Translations under genes and position numbers: made by a program | Notes under the pieces: generated by a model | Told to the model about the DNA's origin: nothing | Database searches by the model: none | What the model saw: the letters and a program-made list of their open reading frames with translations, nothing else | Part shown: positions 5,116 to 10,802 of the stretch, piece by piece | How positions within the stretch are numbered: position 1 is the stretch's first letter | Layout: each line of letters opens with the position of its first letter | Assembly: GCA_946480715.1 (NCBI GenBank) | Contig: CAMLKK010000068.1 | Span: 1 to 10,802 of the forward strand | Length of the DNA stretch: 10,802 nucleotides | Source: an uncultured Bacteriovorax sp. | GTDB lineage: Bacteria; Bdellovibrionota; Bacteriovoracia; Bacteriovoracales; Bacteriovoracaceae | Reading direction: 5' to 3'

Positions 5116-7658
5116 TAGATAATCTCCTTAGATAGAAAATGAAATGATGTAATTCTTTCTTTAGCTTTTTTATAACGATTAAATTTTTCGAAAACGCAGA
5201 TGATCTGTCCTTCTGCTCCAGCAGAATTGATAACCCAAAACTGCTGACAGTTTTCGTAAATGAGATAGAGTCCAAGTCCAGCTCCCCCATTACCATCGAC
5301 AGGGGCCTTTTGTTCATAACCGCGATGAATGCTTTCAATGACTTTTTCGCGGGAAGAAAAACTTGAAGGACCACGTACTGAAATTATGACATAGTCTTCG
5401 TTAGCTCCAACAAGGTACTCTACTTCTTTGCCTGAAGTAAGAGCAACTGTCTGTCCACGTGCTTGTGAGTCTTCCGTATTGCTGTGATAAAACGCATTTG
5501 ATAATAATTCTTCGCTAACAAGACTGAGAATTTCGCCACTGATTGCAGGCGAATAATCTTCATTGAAAAGATTGACCATCTCTGTAATGGCGGGCCGAAC
5601 TTCACTGTTTGAGTGTAAATGCCAAATCTTTTTTTTGTATCGGTCATTCACCGTGTCTTCTAAGTTAAAGGCCTGCTTACTTTCTAAAATTTGAACTAAC
5701 TTCAGCTCACGATTGAGGTCAATTGTATTATGACCAATGAGGTGGTTAAGTTCTGCTTCACCTAGAAATTTAATATTTTCAGCGTTACTCAAGTGACTTA
5801 AAACAAATTCTGGTTTTCCATCAATTACAGTCTTCAAATCCGTTTCACGAGTCAGCACAGGAATTTCATTGTTAAAAGAAATGGCCAGAAGAGTAACGTC
5901 ATCTTGTGGTGAATGACCTTTGCAGAAATTTTGAAAGTCCTGCCAAACCGCCTGGATGAGGCCTTTACTTGAATGATGTGCACTTTGATAAAGGCTCTTC
6001 AGGAAATTTCTTTGCCCCCATGCCTTCCCTTCAACTTCCATCTCCGTTAAACCGTCAGAAAAAAGAACGATACGATCACCAGGTTGGTAATCAAAACTAT
6101 TTTCTGAATATTGAGAGCCAAACTTTTCTCCCATACGAGGTCCGTTGTTTTCGATAAGAGCGGTAAGACCTTCTTTAGAATATCCCTCTAATCCTTTTTT
6201 AAGATAATAAGGGGCCATATGAGAAGCATTGGCATATGTCACACGTCTTTCATTTTCATCGATTTCCAAAACAAAAGCAGTCATCAGGAGATCAGAGTTC
6301 ATCGAACAAACAACTTTATTCAATTTTTCCAGTACGTCGTGCGGGCGGATTGTTTTCGTCTCAGCATCTATTTTCAAAGTAGAGAGACAGCTATGTGCGG
6401 CCGCTGTGATCAGTGCAGCTGGAACTCCATGTCCAGTAGCATCGCAAACAACAAGTGTTACTTTTCCTGGCTGTTCAAAAAATCCCCACCAGTCCCCAGA
6501 ACATTCAGATGCAGGTTTATACATTCCTTCAACGCTATAGTCTTTTTTAATAATTCCGTGTTTAGGAAAAAATGAATGCTGGACCAACTGAGCAACTTTT
6601 AATTCGCTTTCAATCCTCGCCTTCTCTTTCATCTCTGCCATGTAGGCCACGATTTTATCTTTCATATCTACGAAAGAATCAGTCAGGGCCCCGATCTCAT
6701 CATTCCCTGTGGCCTGCGGATTCACGTCGAAATTTCCTTCGGCCATCTCAGACGTTGCTGCAAATAATGTTTGAACATTTTTTGTCATTCTTCGAGTGAA
6801 TAAAATTCCAGTAATCACAGCGACAGACAAAAGCAAAATTCCAAAAAAAAGTGATTTTTGAATAAGTTGTGTCGAAGCTAAAAATGCTTTTTCTTCTTCA
6901 ATCTCAGTAATCGCTGTTAATCCAAATGGAGATGCTTTAGCGAAAGCTCGAATGACAGTTTTTTTATCTTCAACAAAACGTTTAACTCCTTGAGGGATTG
7001 TTGAAACAGTTGCATCCGTTACTAATTTCTTTAATTCAGTTGATGAAACATCAACGTCATTTAATTTTAAAAACATCGAACCATTTTCAGAAACAATGTA
7101 TGAACCGTAATTCAATGTTTCATTCATAAGGGGCATTAACTTTTCTGTTGATAAATGAAGAGCGCACTTCATTCCATTTGTTAGAGAAGTTAATACGCTA
7201 TAGTGCGCAGGAAATCCTTTTATTAAACCGCGATCAACTTGCATACTCCCGACTGGAAGTGAGCGAAGTCTTTCGACGCTACTCTTTTCAACAGAAAAAA
7301 CTTCAGGATTAGTCGTTGCTTCCGCTAACTTTTTTTCATTTGCCAGAAACTGGTGAGATCCATCCGGATTGAGACATTCAATAACCAGTGCCTGCGGAGT
7401 TCTCTCCAACCATGAAGACCACTGCGATGGATCGGAATTCAGAGTTTCTAATGATTTTATATCCTGATCAATGAGAAGTCGTAATCGCTCACTCAATGAA
7501 ACAGAATTTGAAAGTGTAATTGAATAAACATCTGCTGCTTTGTCTTCTTTAAAAATATTCAAAGCGTACGAAAGATAAAATGCCATCGTTAACAACAGCA
7601 GCGTTGAGATCGCGACAACGAATTTATACCTCAAAGGAAATCTGACTTTTCTGATCAA
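5115..7658 (-). CDS. Membrane sensor with HAMP, SpoIIE/PP2C phosphatase and C-terminal GHKL (RsbW-like) domain
   Basis: A roughly 847-residue inner-membrane protein. TM1 is at about 13-33, a periplasmic sensor of about 235 residues follows, TM2 is at about 270-288, and a HAMP linker spans about 289-336. A short helical linker leads to the PP2C/SpoIIE phosphatase (about 350-595) with metal-site motifs SGDWW (D389), CDATGHG (D406), FSDGLTE (D535) and DDVTLL (D586/D587), all intact. After a linker of about 80 residues with no recognised fold comes a GHKL anti-sigma-kinase-like domain (about 690-825) with N box EELLSNAFYH (N721) and G2 GGAGLGL (791-797). The G1 Asp is missing: VRGPSS at 761-766. 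HsbR of Pseudomonas and CrsR of Shewanella likewise fuse PP2C and GHKL and act on a STAS partner, but they have an N-terminal receiver where this protein has a membrane sensor. It is the first gene of the operon, coupled to the STAS gene. The start is a TTG: the codon at 7658 has AGGAAG 7 nt upstream, whereas the in-frame TTG at 7676, six codons longer, has no good site. Confidence 0.92.
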   Translation of the reverse strand: MIRKVRFPLRYKFVVAISTLLLLTMAFYLSYALNIFKEDKAADVYSITLSNSVSLSERLRLLIDQDIKSLETLNSDPSQWSSWLERTPQALVIECLNPDGSHQFLANEKKLAEATTNPEVFSVEKSSVERLRSLPVGSMQVDRGLIKGFPAHYSVLTSLTNGMKCALHLSTEKLMPLMNETLNYGSYIVSENGSMFLKLNDVDVSSTELKKLVTDATVSTIPQGVKRFVEDKKTVIRAFAKASPFGLTAITEIEEEKAFLASTQLIQKSLFFGILLLSVAVITGILFTRRMTKNVQTLFAATSEMAEGNFDVNPQATGNDEIGALTDSFVDMKDKIVAYMAEMKEKARIESELKVAQLVQHSFFPKHGIIKKDYSVEGMYKPASECSGDWWGFFEQPGKVTLVVCDATGHGVPAALITAAAHSCLSTLKIDAETKTIRPHDVLEKLNKVVCSMNSDLLMTAFVLEIDENERRVTYANASHMAPYYLKKGLEGYSKEGLTALIENNGPRMGEKFGSQYSENSFDYQPGDRIVLFSDGLTEMEVEGKAWGQRNFLKSLYQSAHHSSKGLIQAVWQDFQNFCKGHSPQDDVTLLAISFNNEIPVLTRETDLKTVIDGKPEFVLSHLSNAENIKFLGEAELNHLIGHNTIDLNRELKLVQILESKQAFNLEDTVNDRYKKKIWHLHSNSEVRPAITEMVNLFNEDYSPAISGEILSLVSEELLSNAFYHSNTEDSQARGQTVALTSGKEVEYLVGANEDYVIISVRGPSSFSSREKVIESIHRGYEQKAPVDGNGGAGLGLYLIYENCQQFWVINSAGAEGQIICVFEKFNRYKKAKERITSFHFLSKEII
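5116..5129 (-). promoter_or_regulatory. Ribosome binding site and TAATG coupling junction between phosphatase and STAS genes
   Basis: AAGGAG (complement of 5124-5129) lies 8 nt before the STAS ATG and inside the last codons of the phosphatase gene. The stop and start share one base (TAATG), which favours termination-reinitiation and a fixed ratio of the two products. Confidence 0.7.
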
Positions 7659-7671
7659 GATTATTCTTCCT
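7659..7671 (-). promoter_or_regulatory. Ribosome binding site deciding the TTG start of the phosphatase gene
   Basis: AGGAAG (complement of 7666-7671) is followed by 7 nt and then TTG at 7658-7656. The resulting N-terminus begins MIRKVRFPLRYKFVV, a positively charged flank directly before TM1, as expected for an inner-membrane anchor. No ATG or GTG is available before TM1. Confidence 0.5.
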
Positions 7672-7676
7672 AGCAA

Positions 7677-7724
7677 TTGATTTATCTCATCTAATGTTAC
7701 AATAAGATTTGAAAATTACACTAT
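7677..7724. promoter_or_regulatory. Divergent intergenic region between the phosphatase operon and the FecR-domain gene
   Basis: This AT-rich gap of about 50 bp must hold the control signals of both divergent units, unless promoters lie inside the coding ends. For the plus strand, TTGATT (7677-7682) and TACAAT (7698-7703; 5 of 6 to TATAAT) can be paired, but with a short 15-bp spacer. A start near 7710 would leave a very short leader before the GTG at 7725, consistent with the absence of a clear ribosome binding site. I see no convincing promoter for the minus strand. Such closeness suggests the two units are expressed with regard to each other. Confidence 0.3.
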
Positions 7725-10700
7725 GTGGAAGAAATGAGACATAAGTCGCTTGATGACTTTTTAATTTTGATTATGGCCGTAGCAGGCCTTGGAAGCATTT
7801 ATATGCTTTACGGTCAAAAATACTTCCAGTCTCAAACTCATAGCGAAGAAAGAGTTGCTTCCATCGTTGATCAATTCAAGACGGTTAAACGAAAGCGCGA
7901 TTTTTATCAAGGTTGGGTCGACGTCGATCATGGTGATGTTCTGGAGATGAACGACGAGATCTACACGCATGAACAATCGTCTGCGCGAATAAAATTTGAA
8001 CGTGGTCCGGAAATTAATCTATTTGAAAATAGCCTTCTCAAAATCAAAAAAACCGATTCTGCTCAACCTACTCTCGCCCTGGAACGCGGTAATCTCAACG
8101 CTGAACTTCGCCCGAACCAATCAACTCTAAATGTTGAATTAGCAAACAAGAAATACACTCTCAATTCCCAAAGTGCGAACATTCAAATCGAACAAGGCTC
8201 AAAAGAAAATAAATTTATGGTTCTCGAAGGAACCGCAGAGTTTCAGAGCGGTCAGGAAAAAACGCAGCTGACTACTGATCAGATTCTGATTGAGGACAAA
8301 GCGGCCGGAAAAATTGAAGTTAAAAAATTAACTCTAAAACAAATCTCACCCAAAAATGCTTCCCGTTTTTTTATAGATGATCAGTTTTCTATTCAATTTA
8401 AAATCAAAAAAAGCATGGCTTCGGACGCTGGTGAGTTACATATCTCCCGACTTGCAGATTTCTCTACTCCCTTGTTGATTAAATCGATTGAGGCTGAAAC
8501 AATCGAGGCAAATTTCAGCGAAGAAGGAACCTACTTCTGGAAATTAATCTCTCCCGATGGTTTAAACGGACCAGTTCGATCGTTTACAATCATAAAAGAA
8601 AAACCACTCATCGTTAGTGCAGATCGCACGGTTGTGACGAAAGCAAAAAATCAAACAAACAGCGTGTTCATCAACTGGAAAACAGCTCCTGGCGAAGAAT
8701 TTAAAAAATATCAAATACAAATAAATGAAAAAACTGTTGTAACCAACCTTTCACATTATGAATGGAGTCCTGAGAAAACAGGTCAATATCAATTACGAAT
8801 CAAAGGATTTGAAGAAAGTCGTCCCCATGCGCTTTGGAGCGAGCCCATTCAATTAAGTGTGATTGAAGAGCGACCTGTTGAACTAAAGAATCTTATGCCC
8901 GATGATCTGCAAATTGTGGCCTATGACGAGGGCGCAATTAAACACTCTTTCCAATGGGACGGTCCCATATATGATTTCAATTATACAGTGACGTTAAAAG
9001 GTGCTGGACAAACTTATAACTTTAAAACTCTCAGTCCAAATACAATTGTTCATGTCTCTAAACCTGGAAACTACCAATGGACCATTCAGGGAGTGAGCCC
9101 TTCTGGAATTAAAACCAACATTCTTCAAGGTAAAATAACTTTTAAAAAACCACTCTCCATTTCTCAGCTTCCTTCTGCTGGTGCAGTCATTGAACTGGAT
9201 AGGCCAGATCAATTGGTGAAATTTGCATGGAAGGAATTCAGCAATGCTGATTATCATTTCGAACTTGCGGAAGATGATCAATTTCAAAAAATTCTAAAAG
9301 ATGAAGTGCTCAAGTCCCCTTCAATCAACACCGTTGTTGGTCGTCCAGGAAAATATTTTTGGCGAGTAAAAGTGAAGGGTGCAAAAGGCGAAGAATATTC
9401 TCGACCAGTAAGTGTTGAATTGAAACCTTCACCTCCCCTTCAAGCACCAGATCAATTGCCAGACCTGAATTTAAAACTTCGTTATCAAACGACGCCCTCT
9501 TCTACATTTTTCAAAATTCTCGATTTTTTTGTTACGAGCGCTATCGCCAACGAACCAATTGCTGAAACGGAATGGACACTACCCGCTCAAACTCGCGCCA
9601 AAGAATATGTAGTCGAGATTTACGCTGATAAAGAGAAAACTAAACTCATTCAACGTTTGCAAACAAAAGAACCAAAAGTCATTTGGAAACAGGCCATCCC
9701 TGGGACCTTTTATTGGCAAGTGGCCTATATTGATTTTTGGGGAAGACAAACTGAATTTTCAAAACTTTCGAAACTTGTAGTTGAAAATGATGAAGAAGCT
9801 GAGAAAGAAGCTTTCACGACAATGGAACTCGAATCCCCTGCTCACCGAGAGAATATTCTAGAGAAAAGCGATTCCAGCGCGCAATTTTCATGGAAGTCTA
9901 ACTCGGCTAAAGACTACATTTTTCTAGTTGCAAATGATTTAGATTTTGAAAAAGTGATTGTCGCAAAAAAAACAAAAAAAGAAGAACTCACATTAACCTG
10001 TCTCGATCTCCAAAAAAAACCTGGTGAATATTACTGGAAAGTGACCAGTGGAAAATTTTCGTCCAAGCGAAGAATGTTTGTCGCTAAATGTGAAACTCCT
10101 CCTGCACCAATTATTCTTGCGGAAGAAAAAAAATCAGTTGAAGCTAAAAGTGAAGAAACAATAACAGCAAAAGAAATCGCTCTAAGTTACATTCCCTCTA
10201 GAAATATTTTGAGAGCTGGTTTAGCCCCACACAAATTATCATACTCCAATAAGGCCACTCAATATGAAGCGAAGGTGGATGGAACAGTGACTAGTGGTTT
10301 TTTCCTTGATTACCATCGAGAACTCTCCTCAGGTTGGATAGATTTTTTTGATGCCGGTTTAAGACTAAGCCGCGGAAAAGTTTTTGAAAAAATCACGTTT
10401 ACTGATTTAGATGCAAAATTAAAATTCATGCGGCAGACATCATTTCTCAATTACGGTGTCAGTGTTTCAGCACTTAAAAGAACACTTTACGAGGAAGCAG
10501 GATCGACCATCAATGATGCTGGTGAAACTCTTCCGCTACTGGGACTTGGATTATCCAAAGATACTGAATCATTTCTTTTTGCTTTGGATGTTCGTGCATT
10601 AAGTGCCATCAACATTAGTGCTGAAGCAGCTTATAAAATCAACCGCAAATGGATCATCGGCCCTTTCTTCGAATCAATGTCTATTGATAAAGATGCTGGC

Positions 10701-10775
10701 AAACATTCGTTCACCACTATTGGATTAAAAATGGGAACGAGTTTTGATTTTGATCAAGCGCCCCAAACCGAGTGA
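7725..10775 (+). CDS. Large FecR-domain envelope protein with fibronectin/Ig-like repeats and C-terminal beta-barrel-like region
   Basis: A 1016-residue protein. An uncleaved-looking hydrophobic segment at about 12-29 anchors it in the inner membrane or acts as export signal. The FecR-type domain lies at about 62-200, with GWVDVDHGDVLEMNDEIYT typical of FecR proteins. Next come about six beta-sandwich repeats, each ending in a G-x-[YF]-x-[WL]-x-[VIL] strand: GTYFWKL (268), GQYQLRI (353), GNYQWTI (448), GKYFWRV (542), GTFYWQV (660) and GEYYWKV (767), spaced 85-118 residues apart. A Glu/Lys-rich linker (about 798-816) leads to a C-terminal part (about 818-1010) of alternating amphipathic strands that resembles a small outer-membrane barrel. 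The last residue is not the usual Phe. Similar FecR/repeat proteins are common in Bdellovibrionota (recalled, not searched). The start is uncertain: GTG at 7725 or ATG at 7734, neither with a well-placed ribosome binding site. The role is probably structural or sensory in the envelope; substrate binding is not predictable. Confidence 0.85.
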   Translation: MEEMRHKSLDDFLILIMAVAGLGSIYMLYGQKYFQSQTHSEERVASIVDQFKTVKRKRDFYQGWVDVDHGDVLEMNDEIYTHEQSSARIKFERGPEINLFENSLLKIKKTDSAQPTLALERGNLNAELRPNQSTLNVELANKKYTLNSQSANIQIEQGSKENKFMVLEGTAEFQSGQEKTQLTTDQILIEDKAAGKIEVKKLTLKQISPKNASRFFIDDQFSIQFKIKKSMASDAGELHISRLADFSTPLLIKSIEAETIEANFSEEGTYFWKLISPDGLNGPVRSFTIIKEKPLIVSADRTVVTKAKNQTNSVFINWKTAPGEEFKKYQIQINEKTVVTNLSHYEWSPEKTGQYQLRIKGFEESRPHALWSEPIQLSVIEERPVELKNLMPDDLQIVAYDEGAIKHSFQWDGPIYDFNYTVTLKGAGQTYNFKTLSPNTIVHVSKPGNYQWTIQGVSPSGIKTNILQGKITFKKPLSISQLPSAGAVIELDRPDQLVKFAWKEFSNADYHFELAEDDQFQKILKDEVLKSPSINTVVGRPGKYFWRVKVKGAKGEEYSRPVSVELKPSPPLQAPDQLPDLNLKLRYQTTPSSTFFKILDFFVTSAIANEPIAETEWTLPAQTRAKEYVVEIYADKEKTKLIQRLQTKEPKVIWKQAIPGTFYWQVAYIDFWGRQTEFSKLSKLVVENDEEAEKEAFTTMELESPAHRENILEKSDSSAQFSWKSNSAKDYIFLVANDLDFEKVIVAKKTKKEELTLTCLDLQKKPGEYYWKVTSGKFSSKRRMFVAKCETPPAPIILAEEKKSVEAKSEETITAKEIALSYIPSRNILRAGLAPHKLSYSNKATQYEAKVDGTVTSGFFLDYHRELSSGWIDFFDAGLRLSRGKVFEKITFTDLDAKLKFMRQTSFLNYGVSVSALKRTLYEEAGSTINDAGETLPLLGLGLSKDTESFLFALDVRALSAINISAEAAYKINRKWIIGPFFESMSIDKDAGKHSFTTIGLKMGTSFDFDQAPQTE

Positions 10776-10802
10776 AACACCAATTCCAAAAATGATCGCC
10801 GA
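10725..10802 (-). CDS. Probable 3' end of a convergent membrane-protein gene (partial)
   Basis: From the right edge, the minus strand reads 25 codons, SAIIFGIGVSLGLG followed by RLIKIKTRSHF, to a TAA at 10727-10725. A glycine-rich hydrophobic helix followed by a basic tail is a typical last transmembrane segment with a cytoplasmic end. It would overlap the FecR-domain gene by 51 bp, in keeping with the other convergent overlaps in this window (65 and 14 bp). The other two minus-strand frames are less protein-like. The piece is too short to name a family. Confidence 0.4.
   Translation of the reverse strand, partial: SAIIFGIGVSLGLGRLIKIKTRSHF

Noticed and set aside
5072..5374. Short minus-strand frame overlapping the phosphatase/STAS junction
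   Set aside because: It is out of frame within the conserved end of the GHKL domain and the STAS start, and has no recognisable product.
7677..7760. Promoter for the minus-strand operon
   Set aside because: Several weak AT-rich hexamers (TAACAT, TTAGAT) can be read, but none has a matching -35 at proper spacing.

Overview
The window is about 10.8 kb of AT-rich, tightly packed bacterial chromosome. It holds seven complete protein genes, plus two possible gene ends at the window edges. The style points to a Gram-negative bacterium, probably a low-GC member of the Bdellovibrionota (Bacteriovorax/Peredibacter-like). Supporting signs are an exported YceI protein, a very large FecR/fibronectin-like envelope protein with a probable beta-barrel end, and a partner-switching phosphatase with a STAS partner. 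The taxonomic guess rests on protein style only. No RNA gene, CRISPR array, insertion sequence or phage gene was seen.

Left part (1-2741). A short leader with two inverted repeats and a candidate promoter precedes a class I SAM-dependent methyltransferase (+). It runs tail-to-tail, with a 65-bp coding overlap, into an AraC-family regulator with an N-terminal cupin sensor (-). The regulator is divergent from a secreted YceI-family lipid-binding protein (+), and the 136 bp between them carry a candidate promoter and a small inverted repeat. This arrangement makes yceI a plausible target of the regulator.

Centre (2728-7658, all -). Four genes with junctions of -1, +4 and -4 bp form an evident operon. 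In transcription order they are: a membrane-anchored HAMP-SpoIIE/PP2C phosphatase fused to a GHKL (RsbW/SpoIIAB-like) domain; a STAS anti-sigma-antagonist-like protein with a C-terminal four-cysteine zinc ribbon; a PAS-HisKA-HATPase-REC hybrid histidine kinase; and a stand-alone receiver. The unit joins Ser/Thr partner switching to His-Asp phosphorelay. It encodes no sigma factor, DNA-binding domain or second-messenger enzyme, so its output must be elsewhere. The GHKL domain keeps its N and G2 boxes but has lost the Asp of the G1 box, whereas the phosphatase site looks intact.

Right part (7725-10775, +). Divergent from the operon and separated from it by a short gap is a 1016-residue protein. 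It has an N-terminal membrane segment, a FecR domain, about six fibronectin/Ig-like repeats with a recurring G-x-Y-x-W-x-V strand, and a C-terminal region resembling an outer-membrane beta-barrel. It may physically connect inner and outer membranes and could share a signalling context with the operon. At the right edge, a minus-strand reading frame encoding a C-terminal transmembrane helix probably belongs to the next, convergent gene.
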